Source: Bacteroidota bacterium | Lineage (GTDB): Bacteria > Bacteroidota > Bacteroidia > 2-12-FULL-35-15 | Reading direction: 5' to 3' | NCBI GenBank assembly: GCA_029237775.1 | Contig: JAQZBR010000004.1 | Coordinates: 806,001-870,000, forward strand | DNA: 64,000 nucleotides | Shown: positions 25,786 to 35,066 of the stretch, piece by piece | Position numbering within the stretch: position 1 is the first letter of the stretch | How the letters are laid out: the number at the start of each line of letters is the position of its first letter | Program-made: the position numbers and the translations under genes | The notes under the pieces: model-generated | What the model was told of the DNA's origin: nothing | Database searches by the model: none | Seen by the model: the letters and a program-made list of their open reading frames with translations, nothing else

Positions 25786-27744
25786 ATGGGCCATCACCAG
25801 CATCACCATCAGCATGTTCACCGTCTGTCAGCAGCGGGATTATTAGTAACGCTCGGAATTATTTTTGGTGATATCGGGACCTCTCCTCTCTATGTGTTGA
25901 AGGCAATCGTAGGAGAAGCTCCTATTGACCCCGCCACTGTAATGGGCGGAATCTCCTGTATCTTCTGGACGTTGACCTTACAAACAACAATGAAATATGT
26001 TGTTCTTACTTTACGAGCAGACAATAAAGGTGAAGGTGGAATTTTTTCTCTTTACACTCTTGTAAAAAAAACAAAAGTGAAGTGGCTTCTCTTTCCTGCA
26101 GTTATCGGGGGAAGCGCCATCTTGGCTGAAGGGATCATTACACCGCCAATCTCGGTTTCATCCGCTATTGAAGGATTGAGACTTGTAGAATCATTGAAAC
26201 ACATTCCTACTGTACCTATCGTAATATTTATCATTATTCTTCTTTTTGGAATCCAGCAATTCGGAACAAAATCGATTGGAAAACTTTTTGGCCCGATCAT
26301 GCTTGTATGGTTCCTGATGCTCGGAATACTTGGCGTTTCACAACTTGCAGGAAACTGGGAGGTGTTAGCAGCATTGAATCCGATGTATGGTTACGATCTT
26401 CTTGTAAAGCATCCCGGTGGATTCTGGTTGTTAGGAGCTGTGTTTCTTTGCACAACAGGAGCCGAAGCATTGTATTCCGATCTGGGGCATTGCGGCCGGC
26501 AGAATATCCGCATCAGCTGGATCTTCGTTAAAACAACACTTATCCTGAATTACTTCGGACAAGGTGCATGGCTCATTGCTCATCAGGGTGAACTGCTGAA
26601 CGGTAAAAGTCCGTTCTATGCGATTATGCCGACATGGTTTCTGACTTCAGGGATAGTACTCGCGACTATCGCGACAATTGTTGCCAGTCAGGCGTTGATC
26701 AGCGGGTCATTCACTTTGATCAACGAGGCTATCCGACTTAACTTCTGGCCTAAATCGAAGATCAAGTATCCGAGCGAATTGAAAGGTCAATTGTACATAC
26801 CTTCCGTTAACTGGTTGTTATGTGCGGGATGTATTGTGGTGGTGCTGTATTTCGAAGAGTCTTCCAAAATGGAAGCTGCATACGGCTTAACCATTATTCT
26901 TGGCATGTTGATGTCATCCCGACTACTTACTTATTTTATGAGGATCAAACGTTATTGGCCTCCTTTGATCTGGGGATTCGTTGCGACTTATCTTTTCGTG
27001 GAGCTTTCTTTCCTGGTTGCCCAGATGGATAAATTCCTCAAAGGCGGATGGATAAGTTTAATGATCGCTGTGCTTCTTACTTCCATTATGCTTGCCTGGT
27101 ACTATGCGCGCAAGATCAGGAACCGTTATGTGGAGTTTGTGAAACTTGCGGATTATCTTCCTATTCTTGAAGATCTGAGCCGAGATCTCAGTGTTCCTAA
27201 ATACGCTACGCATTTGGTTTACCTCACCAGCGCTGATAACCGCGAAGAGATAGAATCCAAGATCATGTATTCTATCATGCAGAAGCAGCCGAAGCGTGCA
27301 GACATTTATTGGTTCGTACATGTGGATGTGGTTGATGAACCATATCGTATGGAATACAAAGTGAGTGAGTTCATTCATGATGATGTGATCCGTATCGATT
27401 TCCGTTTAGGATTCCGTGTTGCACCACGCGTCAATCTGATGTTCCGCAAAGTAGTGGAAGATATGGTTCGCAATAAGGAAGTGGATATTACCAGTCGCTA
27501 CAAATCACTTAACAAGAATAACATTATAGGTGATTTCCGCTTTATCGTGATCGAGAAATTTCTTTCTTACGAGAATGAATTACCAATTCATGAAAAAGTG
27601 ATCCTGGATATATACTCTATGCTTAAACACATGAGTTTATCGGAGGAGAAAGCTTTCGGACTAGATACCAGCTCGGTGACTGTAGAGGCTGTTCCTTTGA
27701 TCATTGCACCAACTAAGGAGATTCATCTGAAGAGAACTGAGTAA
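25786..27744 (+). CDS. kup: KUP-family potassium uptake transporter
   Basis: A 652-aa secondary K+ transporter (K+/H+ symport). The N-terminal signature LVTLGIIFGDIGTSPLYVLKAI and about twelve membrane segments up to ~440 are followed by a ~200-residue cytoplasmic domain typical of KUP/HAK/KT. Conserved GEGGIFSLY and DLGHCG-type loops are present. The start MGHHQHHHQHVHRLS has seven histidines in the first twelve residues, which is unusual. An in-frame upstream alternative was not seen. It converges with the TPR gene across the hairpin at 27913. Confidence 0.93.
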   Translation: MGHHQHHHQHVHRLSAAGLLVTLGIIFGDIGTSPLYVLKAIVGEAPIDPATVMGGISCIFWTLTLQTTMKYVVLTLRADNKGEGGIFSLYTLVKKTKVKWLLFPAVIGGSAILAEGIITPPISVSSAIEGLRLVESLKHIPTVPIVIFIIILLFGIQQFGTKSIGKLFGPIMLVWFLMLGILGVSQLAGNWEVLAALNPMYGYDLLVKHPGGFWLLGAVFLCTTGAEALYSDLGHCGRQNIRISWIFVKTTLILNYFGQGAWLIAHQGELLNGKSPFYAIMPTWFLTSGIVLATIATIVASQALISGSFTLINEAIRLNFWPKSKIKYPSELKGQLYIPSVNWLLCAGCIVVVLYFEESSKMEAAYGLTIILGMLMSSRLLTYFMRIKRYWPPLIWGFVATYLFVELSFLVAQMDKFLKGGWISLMIAVLLTSIMLAWYYARKIRNRYVEFVKLADYLPILEDLSRDLSVPKYATHLVYLTSADNREEIESKIMYSIMQKQPKRADIYWFVHVDVVDEPYRMEYKVSEFIHDDVIRIDFRLGFRVAPRVNLMFRKVVEDMVRNKEVDITSRYKSLNKNNIIGDFRFIVIEKFLSYENELPIHEKVILDIYSMLKHMSLSEEKAFGLDTSSVTVEAVPLIIAPTKEIHLKRTE

Positions 27745-27755
27745 CTTGTTTTATT

Positions 27756-27783
27756 TTACCACAAAGGCGCTAAGACACAAAGA
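27756..27783. repeat. Dispersed repeat, ACCACAAAGGC family, copy 1
   Basis: TTACCACAAAGGCGCTAAG and the following ACACAAAGA match 36317-36349 (CACCACTGAGGCACTAAGGGCACAAAGA) at most positions. Both lie in gene-free gaps. Confidence 0.5.
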
Positions 27784-27912
27784 ATAGAGTGAACTTATTT
27801 CCTTTAAGCTAAGGTGTAAAGATATCGTTCAGGGCAATGAAGTTTTTCCATCTCCAAATGATTCATTCGAGAGAAGGCCTTCGAGGGCATGAACGATAAT
27901 TAAAAAACAAAA

Positions 27913-27938
27913 AATGACCTGTGAGTACACAGGTCATT
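27913..27938. terminator. Bidirectional terminator between kup and the TPR gene
   Basis: AATGACCTGTG (27913-27923) and CACAGGTCATT (27928-27938) form an 11-bp stem with loop AGTA. Minus-strand transcripts meet ATTTTTTGTTTTTT, plus-strand ones TCTCCTTTTTATT. It fits best as the end of the leftward tonB/TPR operon, with kup sharing it. Confidence 0.8.
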
Positions 27939-27960
27939 CTCCTTTTTATTGAACATCAGA

Positions 27961-29550
27961 TTAGCATTTTAATCCCGCCATAATCTTCTTAGCTTGTGCA
28001 TTTGAAGGATCAATATCAATGATCTTCTGCATGTATGCTTTCACGTTAGCGCAATCTTTTCGTGCAGGGTCTGCATAATATGCTGCGAGGTAATTGTACG
28101 CCTCAATAAGGTTATTTTTGTTTTGAGGCAATTTCAATTCTTCTGGCTTCACCTTAGACAAATACAATTCATAATACTGCTTTGCCCGCCATTCCACGTT
28201 TTTCGGATCTAGCTGAGAGCTTGCCTTTGCTCTCCAGATATAACCTACCGACTGCTCAGGTTGTAAACGTATCATCTGGCTCGCAGCTGAGTCTGCATTG
28301 ATAAAATCTTTCATTTGATAGTATGCACGCGCCAAACCATAATAGTCGTTTATACCTGCTTTTCCTGCATCAATTTTGGCTTTGAACAATGCAATTGCAT
28401 CAGGATATTTTTTCATCTTAATATATGCGTTCGCGATATCACTATTAAGTTCAACTTTCTCAGGTTGTAACTCCAACGCCTTTTTGAAATCTATAACGGC
28501 AAGAGAATCTTTATTATTCTTTGCGTATAATTTAGCGCGGTACTCGTAATCAAGAGGAATCACTTTAAAATCTTTTAGTAATGCTACCTTCGTAAAATAT
28601 TTGCTGCTTGATTCCAGGCCTCCAACGTAATCAGCTGTTTCGTACTGAGAAAATGCTTTATAGCGATAAGTGTAAACATTGTTTGAATCGCATTTCAATG
28701 CTTCGTTTGCAGCTTCAACAGATTCTTTATAATTTCTTGCCTGATTTAAAATTCCGGCATAACGGCTCATGGCGCTGCAATCTTTATTTAGATCGAGGTA
28801 ACGTTTCGCATTGTAAGCAGCGTTCGGATACTGCGCTGCACGAAGATAGATCTCAGCCATTTCGCGATAAGCCGGAGCGAATGTAGAATCGATCAATTTT
28901 GCCTTTTTATATGTGTCGATCGCAAGATTAAAATTCTTTGCACGGTTCCAAACTTGTCCTTGCTTTAACAATGCACGCGGAGATTTCGGATCCAATGCGC
29001 CTGCCTTTTCGTAGTTTTCAATGGCTTTTGTCCCTTCGTTCTGCTCCAGATAAACATCTCCTGTTGCAATAAACACATCAGGGTTTTTAGGCTCCAGCTT
29101 TGAAGCTTGTGTTAGTAATTTCAGCGCTTCAGGCAGATCTTTTGTTTCTGCTTTGGTGTAAGCCTCCGCGATCTTTACCAGCACTGTTGCATTTTTACCT
29201 GCCGCAAGGGTGATCGCTTTAAAGAAATTTGCTTTCGCCTCAGTTTGCTTTCCGGTGTACCATTGTACCTTCCCAAGCCCGATATAACCGAAAGGGCTGG
29301 TTGCATTTACGTCTACAGACTTCTGATATTGCTCATTGGCTTTATCCATCTGATCATTCTTGAAGAAATTCTCTCCATAATAGAACAGAGCTTCACCATT
29401 GGTTGGCTGACTTTGAATGACCGTTTTAAAAGCAGCATCTGCTTTTTCAAATTGTTCGTTGGTTGTAAGTTTAATAGCATCATTTAAGGTTTGTCCAAAC
29501 ATAACGCTTGAAACTACCATAGCTGCCACAAAAAATAATTTGATTTTCAT
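27961..29550 (-). CDS. Secreted TPR-repeat protein
   Basis: A 529-aa periplasmic protein with a signal peptide (MKIKLFFVAAMVVSSVMFGQ) and about twelve tetratricopeptide repeats covering the rest, for example FYYGENFFKNDQMDKANEQYQKSVDVN and DVYLEQNEGTKAIENYEKAGALDPKSPRAL. TPR arrays are protein-binding scaffolds. Its place as last gene after exbB-exbD-exbD-tonB and a PstS-like gene recurs in Bacteroidota, suggesting a role with the TonB complex, but no specific function is known to me. Confidence 0.85.
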   Translation of the reverse strand: MKIKLFFVAAMVVSSVMFGQTLNDAIKLTTNEQFEKADAAFKTVIQSQPTNGEALFYYGENFFKNDQMDKANEQYQKSVDVNATSPFGYIGLGKVQWYTGKQTEAKANFFKAITLAAGKNATVLVKIAEAYTKAETKDLPEALKLLTQASKLEPKNPDVFIATGDVYLEQNEGTKAIENYEKAGALDPKSPRALLKQGQVWNRAKNFNLAIDTYKKAKLIDSTFAPAYREMAEIYLRAAQYPNAAYNAKRYLDLNKDCSAMSRYAGILNQARNYKESVEAANEALKCDSNNVYTYRYKAFSQYETADYVGGLESSSKYFTKVALLKDFKVIPLDYEYRAKLYAKNNKDSLAVIDFKKALELQPEKVELNSDIANAYIKMKKYPDAIALFKAKIDAGKAGINDYYGLARAYYQMKDFINADSAASQMIRLQPEQSVGYIWRAKASSQLDPKNVEWRAKQYYELYLSKVKPEELKLPQNKNNLIEAYNYLAAYYADPARKDCANVKAYMQKIIDIDPSNAQAKKIMAGLKC

Positions 29551-29649
29551 ATTAATTTGTTTTTAAAAGTCATATGTTATACGCCATTGTTTTTATTCCG
29601 GTTTGTTTCTTTATGGAAATGGCTATTTCATATCTCTGTTTTAATTAAC

Positions 29650-30579
29650 TTATTGAGTATTTATTTGTACCATTCTCACCGGGGCAATTGCGGGGATCAA
29701 CCCGGCTTTCAAGATCATAAGCTGCCCCTTGTCTCCGGCCACGAAAGAGACAAAACCCATGCCAAGGCCTGCCCTTGTCTGCCTATTGATCATATATACA
29801 TCACGGGTGAAAGGATACTCCTTTGTTTTAATGTAAGCCTGGTAAGGCTTAACCGCAGTCATTCCATCCGAATGTGCCACAGCCGCGACCTTAACCGTTT
29901 TTAGAAAAGCCTGAACTTTCGGGTCATCAAGATCGCTGATCCAGTTGACGCTCAATATTCCAATCGCGTTTGTGTGCTTGCTCACATAATCGATAACCTC
30001 AGGATTCGATTTCACCGCAAACGCATTCGGGCCAAGCTTTTTTCCTTGCAGCAAAGTATCCTGCATGTAGCGCGCATTTGCTGAAGTACTGTTGTCAAAC
30101 ACCACACTAATCTTTCCCAGATCCGATCCCGGATTAACCTGCGTCCACAATGAATCGGTACCCATTAACATTGATTTGATCCTGTCTACAGTGAACGCTG
30201 TGTCTTTGTTTTCAGGGTTCAAAAGTATTGCAATGCCATCTTCCGCTATCTTGGTAGAGATTGGAAATATGTTTTTGGCTTCAAAGCTTTTTCGCTCCTG
30301 CGAAGTAAGATCGCGGCATAAGACAACCACTTTACAAGAATCATTGATAAGCCGCTGTAAAGCATCACTTTCGGAAATATAAGTCGCATGCACCTTTGCA
30401 TTCGGGTAAATAGACTCAAATGTATAGATCTGTGTTTCAAATAATTTTTGAAAAGACTCGTCCACAACTATTTTCACTTCGCCTGAAGTGGGAGTGTCAG
30501 TAGGTTCATTTGCATTTCTGCCAGAACAGGCCCATAAGATCAGGCCGCAAAAAAGAAATAATAAATGCTTATTCTTCAT
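29650..30579 (-). CDS. PstS-like substrate-binding lipoprotein
   Basis: A 309-aa lipoprotein (MKNKHLLFLFCGLILWACSG, lipobox LWAC). The mature protein has the PstS/PBP type II fold pattern: GEVKIVVDESFQKLFE at the start, a VVLCRDLTSQERKSF strand, DGIAILLNPENKDTAFT, and a C-terminal YPFTRDVYMINRQ like YPL.r..Y in phosphate-binding proteins. In a phosphate ABC system it would bind phosphate, but no permease or ATPase is nearby, and its fixed place behind tonB suggests a different or accessory role. Its start overlaps the preceding small gene by 11 bases. Confidence 0.8.
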   Translation of the reverse strand: MKNKHLLFLFCGLILWACSGRNANEPTDTPTSGEVKIVVDESFQKLFETQIYTFESIYPNAKVHATYISESDALQRLINDSCKVVVLCRDLTSQERKSFEAKNIFPISTKIAEDGIAILLNPENKDTAFTVDRIKSMLMGTDSLWTQVNPGSDLGKISVVFDNSTSANARYMQDTLLQGKKLGPNAFAVKSNPEVIDYVSKHTNAIGILSVNWISDLDDPKVQAFLKTVKVAAVAHSDGMTAVKPYQAYIKTKEYPFTRDVYMINRQTRAGLGMGFVSFVAGDKGQLMILKAGLIPAIAPVRMVQINTQ

Positions 30580-30820
30580 TTTTCTTTTCGATCGAAGATT
30601 CTGAGATCTTCAATGCTTTATTAATATATCTGCGGTACGCGACATAAAATCGCAATATGCCCCACAAAATTAAACTAATTCCAATAAGAGCTCTTCCTTT
30701 CGGAATGAGATCTGCCCAGATCTCCGTAAAAATGAATAGAATACCGATCGTTAAATAAAAAGCAAGAAGAAGATAGCCTGAATAAAAACGGAACCTGTTT
30801 ATAAAATGCCTGTATTTCAT
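30569..30820 (-). CDS. Small two-helix membrane protein
   Basis: An 83-aa protein with two membrane helices (about 14-34, YSGYLLLAFYLTIGILFIFTE; 43-63, LIGISLILWGILRFYVAY) and a charged C-terminal tail. It is similar in layout to the 72-aa protein just upstream, and the two overlap by four bases (ATGA). It is a part of the leftward tonB operon; function unknown. Confidence 0.7.
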   Translation of the reverse strand: MKYRHFINRFRFYSGYLLLAFYLTIGILFIFTEIWADLIPKGRALIGISLILWGILRFYVAYRRYINKALKISESSIEKKNEE

Positions 30821-31035
30821 TCTTTGTCTGCTTTTCGGATTTTTTGTATGGTGAGTATCGTGCGGAATATCCCGTAAACTATGAATACAATTGCGATCGC
30901 CTTTCTGTTAGAAGGAAATGTTTCTACCGCTACATCTGTCAATAAAAACAATAACCCAAGAGCTATATAAAGCACGACCATTACTAAACCTGTATAATGC
31001 CGTATTTTATTTGCTGATGGGTTACTGTCAAACAC
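30817..31035 (-). CDS. Small two-helix membrane protein
   Basis: A 72-aa protein with two membrane helices (about 12-32, IRHYTGLVMVVLYIALGLLF; 44-62, AIAIVFIVYGIFRTILTI) and a basic tail. Both it and the following 83-aa protein share the pattern RxYxG..L...Y...G.LF..T, so they may be paralogues. It is 33 bases after tonB and overlaps the next start, hence coexpressed. Confidence 0.7.
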   Translation of the reverse strand: MFDSNPSANKIRHYTGLVMVVLYIALGLLFLLTDVAVETFPSNRKAIAIVFIVYGIFRTILTIQKIRKADKE

Positions 31036-31068
31036 CTTTATTTAATTTACAACAAGAAAGGGTCAACC

Positions 31069-31887
31069 TTATCTGATTGAGAATTTAATAGGTACGTTAA
31101 ATTGTACACGAACCTCTCTACCGTTCTGCTTACCAGGCTTCCATGGCGGCATTGATTTCACAACACGCATTGCTTCTCTGTCACAACCCGGTCCGCCAGA
31201 AACACCACGTAAAACTTTCACGTCTGTAATGCTTCCGTCCTTTTCAACAACGAACGTTACGTAGCAGGTTCCGGAGATCCCTGCTTCTTTTTCTACCTGC
31301 GGGTATTGAATATTCTTAGCAAGATATTTATACATCTCTGCATCTCCACCAGGGAAAGTAGGCATCTGCTCTACGATAGTCATTGGCGCTTCTACCACCT
31401 CTTCAACAACACCATTTCCTGTTTCTTCAGGGATAATGATCTCTTCATTACCGGTACCTTCCTGAGTTACTGTACTGATCTGTGGGGTTTCCTCAGTTTG
31501 CACAGGAGGAGGATCTTCAGTCACCTCTTCATCAGTAACAACCGGAGGAGTAAACTTTACAGTTTCCATAACCGGTGGTGGTGGTGGCGGTGGTGGTGGT
31601 GGTTCTGTTTCATCAATCGGAGGAGGAGGTGTAAGATCTACCTGTGTGATATCTACAGGCACTTCCACTTCTTCAGTAACATTTTTTATCCAGTCGATGA
31701 TCGCAGGTAAGCTCACAACGAAAAGAAAAGACAGTCCGGTGATCAGTAAAGCAATAGCAACCCTGCGGTTATGATTCTTGCGAAGATCATAGGCACCGTA
31801 GGCTTTGTTCTTATCTTCAAACACCATGTCATTGCGCACAGGCGCAACAACACTGTCCCATTTATTAAATAACGATGATTCTGCCAT
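31069..31887 (-). CDS. Energy transducer TonB
   Basis: A 272-aa TonB protein that couples the ExbBD proton-motive complex to outer-membrane receptors. The N-terminal cytoplasmic segment (VFEDKNKAYGAYDLRKNHNRR) precedes one membrane helix (about 44-64), then a proline-rich periplasmic linker with ten consecutive prolines in ETEPPPP...VMETVKF, and the C-terminal TonB domain (about 175-272: QYPQVEKEAGISGTCYVTFVVEKDGSITDVKVLRG, PPWKPGKQNGREVRVQFNVPIKF). It lies nine bases after the second exbD, in the Bacteroidota order exbB-exbD-exbD-tonB. Confidence 0.95.
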   Translation of the reverse strand: MAESSLFNKWDSVVAPVRNDMVFEDKNKAYGAYDLRKNHNRRVAIALLITGLSFLFVVSLPAIIDWIKNVTEEVEVPVDITQVDLTPPPPIDETEPPPPPPPPPPVMETVKFTPPVVTDEEVTEDPPPVQTEETPQISTVTQEGTGNEEIIIPEETGNGVVEEVVEAPMTIVEQMPTFPGGDAEMYKYLAKNIQYPQVEKEAGISGTCYVTFVVEKDGSITDVKVLRGVSGGPGCDREAMRVVKSMPPWKPGKQNGREVRVQFNVPIKFSIR

Positions 31888-31895
31888 CTTGCTGA

Positions 31896-32534
31896 TTATT
31901 TAGTAGTTGCTTGTATTAATTCCTGTTCTTTTGCTCCCAGATCCACAATTGCGTATTTACCTACGTTGCAAACATTCAGTTCATCTACCACATCGATCAC
32001 GTTTTTGTAAACAGCTTTATCATCTGCTTTAATAAGAACTGTCAATGCTTCTTTCGCACCTTTTTCTTTGTTCACCAAACGTTTGTAGGTAGTATCTGCG
32101 ATCTCTTTTCTCTTTACCTGTTCAGTAAGCTTATCAATTGCAGAAATGGTTGGCTTATTTCTGTCTAAAAGAAGCTTATGCAATCCTTCGGAAGAAAAAT
32201 CCGTTTTTGTAAGCTTGGTCAAAGGTTTGCCGTCAGGATTTGGCATACCTTCAGCGAAAAATTCACCGTAATAGTAATAAAGCTGATCTTTATCGGTAAC
32301 AATAAATGTTAGCGCATTATTAACTTTAATTCTATCCTTGTCGTCTTCCGGTTTCGCAGGATAATTGATCTCCATTGTTTTCGGCTTAGCAAAAGTTGAT
32401 GTTAAGACGAAGAAGGTAAGAAGAAGGAAAGCAAGATCCACCATGGGAGTCATGTCAATCCTGGTGGATGATTTTTTGGCGCGTTTCTTCTGGTGTTTGC
32501 CACCATCTCCGCCACCTGTATTTACTTCTGCCAT
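31896..32534 (-). CDS. ExbD-family biopolymer transport protein
   Basis: A 212-aa protein (ATG 32532-32534 chosen; a frame start at 32561 adds nine residues). A basic N-terminus (KHQKKRAKKSSTRIDMTPMVDLAFLLLTFFVLTST) leads into one membrane helix whose Asp in MVDLAF is the proton-path residue, and the periplasmic domain follows (FIVTDKDQLYYYYGE, VLIKADDKAVYKNVIDVVDEL). It is the second of two exbD paralogues. It is longer than classical ExbD (~140 aa), as is usual for Bacteroidota. Confidence 0.92.
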   Translation of the reverse strand: MAEVNTGGGDGGKHQKKRAKKSSTRIDMTPMVDLAFLLLTFFVLTSTFAKPKTMEINYPAKPEDDKDRIKVNNALTFIVTDKDQLYYYYGEFFAEGMPNPDGKPLTKLTKTDFSSEGLHKLLLDRNKPTISAIDKLTEQVKRKEIADTTYKRLVNKEKGAKEALTVLIKADDKAVYKNVIDVVDELNVCNVGKYAIVDLGAKEQELIQATTK

Positions 32535-32596
32535 TTTTGTTTCTTTATAATGTTTAGTCAACAGGCCTTAGATGCCGGCCAGATGAAATTCCATAA

Positions 32597-33262
32597 TTAT
32601 TTTGCTTCTTCAGGTCCCTGTTCCAGATCCGTGATCAGGTTGAAACGGTAGATCTCCATATCAGTAAAAACCTTAATGATGTCCTTAACTGCAATGTAAT
32701 TCGCCTGAGCATCTGCTTTAATTGCATAACGTAAAGGCTCATACTTGAATTCGCGACCTAATTTTTCAGCTCTTTCCTTTTCGGTTTTTGCCTGTCTTGC
32801 AGCTTCAATCTGTCCGAAACGGATCCAGTCACCTAATTCATTGTGAAGTGAATCATGCGGAATACCGGGTGATTTAAGCTTAACACGGTCGGCATCTTCC
32901 ATATTAATATATTGCTTCAACTGTGCAACAGGAACTCCAAAACTGGTCATTCCACTGAAAGTTTGTTTTTCTTCTTCAGTGAAAGTGATCTTGTATTGAG
33001 CACCCATTCTTTCAAGGGTCTTTTTACGGACATCTGAGTTGTTGATGTTATAGAAAGGTCTTCCTTTATCATCGATGGAGATAAGAATCACATTTTTCGG
33101 CAATAGCTTATCAGCAGTAGAAGAAGGAGTATCAACAACAACAGGCTCTGTAACTCTTGAAGTAGCAGTTAGCATAAAGAAAGTAACCAAAAGGAAAGCA
33201 AGATCCACCATTGGAGTCATGTCCAGCGTTGGGCTACCTTTAGATGATGATACTTCAGCCAT
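32597..33262 (-). CDS. ExbD-family biopolymer transport protein
   Basis: A 221-aa ExbD paralogue. SPTLDMTPMVDLAFLLVTFFMLTATS contains the conserved membrane Asp. The periplasmic domain includes ILISIDDKGRPFYNI and RYAIKADAQANYIAVKDIIKVF. It is the first exbD of the operon, 48 bases after exbB. Two ExbD forms probably assemble around one ExbB channel. Confidence 0.92.
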   Translation of the reverse strand: MAEVSSSKGSPTLDMTPMVDLAFLLVTFFMLTATSRVTEPVVVDTPSSTADKLLPKNVILISIDDKGRPFYNINNSDVRKKTLERMGAQYKITFTEEEKQTFSGMTSFGVPVAQLKQYINMEDADRVKLKSPGIPHDSLHNELGDWIRFGQIEAARQAKTEKERAEKLGREFKYEPLRYAIKADAQANYIAVKDIIKVFTDMEIYRFNLITDLEQGPEEAK

Positions 33263-33310
33263 ATTGTTTTAATATTTTAAAAATTTAAAATCTATTTCTT
33301 AAGCGAAAAA

Positions 33311-34108
33311 TTATCTCGCAGTTTTCAATGTGTGAAGAATGCTGTAACCAGCCTCATCCATACTGTGAGTGATAGCATCCACACGGCTTGAGAAATAGTT
33401 GTACATGATGATACCAACAACAGAACCGATGATTCCGATAGCTGTATTGATAAGAGCCTCAGAGATACCTGTTGCAAGTGCTGCTGTATCAGGAGATCCT
33501 GCTGCCGACATAGCCGCAAATGAACGAATCATACCAAGTACCGTTCCGATCAAACCCCAAAGAGTTGCGATAGTAGCACAAGTAGTGATAATTGCAAGGT
33601 TTTTAGAAAGCATTGGAAGCTCTAATGAAGTAGCTTCTTCAAGTTCCTTCTGAACTGCTTCGATCTTATCTTCATTGTTCAAAGTACCGTCCATCTTTAC
33701 TGCCTGAAGCTTTTCAATTCCGGAACGAACAACATTAGCAAGAGATCCTCTTTGCTTGTCACATAAAGCGAGTGCTTCGTCATATTGATTTGCAGCAAGC
33801 AAAGCTTTAACATTACGCAAAAATACATCAGCACTACCAGTTCCTTTTGCTTTACCGATTGTGATCAAACGCTCGATAGAGAAAGTAACAATGATAATAA
33901 AGATTGCCATAAGGATTGGTACGATAAACCCTCCAGCGTGCATCATTCCAAGCATGTTTCCTTGTTTAGGATGACCTTCAGCGTCAAAATTTCCAGGAGC
34001 ACCCAGAACAAATACATAAATACCTATCCCGATTAAAAGGGAGATCACAATTGCTAAAAGCGCGGTCATAAAATTAAATCCGCCTGTTGTTGATTTTTGA
34101 TTGCTCAT
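33311..34108 (-). CDS. ExbB/TolQ/MotA proton channel protein
   Basis: A 265-aa membrane protein: first helix (about 14-35), second helix (55-80, GFIVPILMAIFIIIVTFSIERLI), a cytoplasmic region rich in charged residues (85-165), and the channel helices (170-245) with ITTCATIATLWGLIGTVLGMIRSFAAM and the GISEALINTAIGIIGSVVGII motif of ExbB. It forms the proton-driven motor with ExbD. It is the first gene of the leftward operon, with a 256-base gene-free stretch upstream that probably contains the promoter. Confidence 0.94.
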   Translation of the reverse strand: MSNQKSTTGGFNFMTALLAIVISLLIGIGIYVFVLGAPGNFDAEGHPKQGNMLGMMHAGGFIVPILMAIFIIIVTFSIERLITIGKAKGTGSADVFLRNVKALLAANQYDEALALCDKQRGSLANVVRSGIEKLQAVKMDGTLNNEDKIEAVQKELEEATSLELPMLSKNLAIITTCATIATLWGLIGTVLGMIRSFAAMSAAGSPDTAALATGISEALINTAIGIIGSVVGIIMYNYFSSRVDAITHSMDEAGYSILHTLKTAR

Positions 34109-34364
34109 ACTGTTGGTTTTTGATTTTATTAATTATTGTTTTTGTTACTGTTTATTGTTAAAATTTTAGGAGTTTTTTAATGCTGCTTTTTTTGAACAGG
34201 GCACCAAACATACTAAATCTATTTTGAATTGAAAAATTTATAATCAGCTGTTTATTTAATACAAAGAACGATTTACTAACCGCGAAATAAGCGTTTATAT
34301 TGCAATGCTTAATTGCCATTTACTAAGTGGTGGATTTTACCAAATAAAAGGAGGGAAAAGGGGT

Positions 34365-34991
34365 TTAGCGGTGAGTCGGTTTTTTACTTTTGAAGTAAGT
34401 AAAAAGCAAAGGGAGCAATGTGATGATAATAAGGCCGATCACGATATAACCTATATTCTTTTGAACCCAGGTATATGTTCCTAAATAATAACCAACGCTT
34501 CCTAAAATCCCGATCCATGCAAAAGCTCCAATAACATTATAGATCATGAACTTCTTAAAGTCGATTTTAATGATTCCGGCCAAAATTGGAGCAAAAGTCC
34601 TGATAATTGGTAAAAAACGACCCATAATTAATGTTTTTCCCCCATTTTTATCATAAAATGCTTTAGTCAGTTCCAAATATCTTTTCTTAAAGATCAATGA
34701 ATCTTCTTTTTTAAATAGAGGCGGCCCCACCTTATACCCGAACCAATACCCCGCACAGTTACCCAGTATCGCTGAGAGAGAAAGAAATAAGATCAACTCA
34801 AAGATATTTACGCCCAGTAATTCAGGTTTGGAAACGCAGATCATTCCTGAAATAAAAATAAGGGAATCACCGGGTAGAAAGAAACCTATAAAGAGACCCG
34901 TTTCCGCAAAGACAACCAATAGCAACAAAGCCAAACCACCGTATTGAATGATGGATTGCGGGTCAGTAAGTTGTTTGAGAAATTCTATCAA
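34365..34991 (-). CDS. DedA/VTT-family membrane protein
   Basis: A 208-aa polytopic protein of the DedA (SNARE-associated/VTT) family. It has the reentrant-loop motifs ETGLFIGFFLPGDSLIF (30-47) and GRFLPIIRTFAPILAGI (about 127-143), the latter holding the conserved FxRxxP-type sequence. Family members act in membrane lipid (undecaprenyl phosphate, phosphatidylethanolamine) translocation and tolerance to stress. Read leftward, preceded by a TACGAAT repeat. Confidence 0.9.
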   Translation of the reverse strand: MIEFLKQLTDPQSIIQYGGLALLLLVVFAETGLFIGFFLPGDSLIFISGMICVSKPELLGVNIFELILFLSLSAILGNCAGYWFGYKVGPPLFKKEDSLIFKKRYLELTKAFYDKNGGKTLIMGRFLPIIRTFAPILAGIIKIDFKKFMIYNVIGAFAWIGILGSVGYYLGTYTWVQKNIGYIVIGLIIITLLPLLFTYFKSKKPTHR

Positions 34992-35030
34992 CGAATTACG
35001 AATTTATACGAATATACGAATCTGGGTTTG
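34991..35030. repeat. Dispersed intergenic repeat, TACGAAT family, copy 2
   Basis: Four TACGAAT-like units in tandem (ACGAATTACGAATTTATACG then AATATACGAATCTGGGTTTG). Matches 46941-46982, including the trailing CTG.GTTT. Confidence 0.65.
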
Positions 35031-35066
35031 TCAAAAAAAAGATGAACGCTTAAAGGCTTTCTAATG

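Noticed and set aside
31306-31710. 134-aa plus-strand frame opposite tonB
   Set aside because: Its Trp-rich run (RWWWWRWWWWF) is just the complement of the tonB proline codons; tonB is certain.
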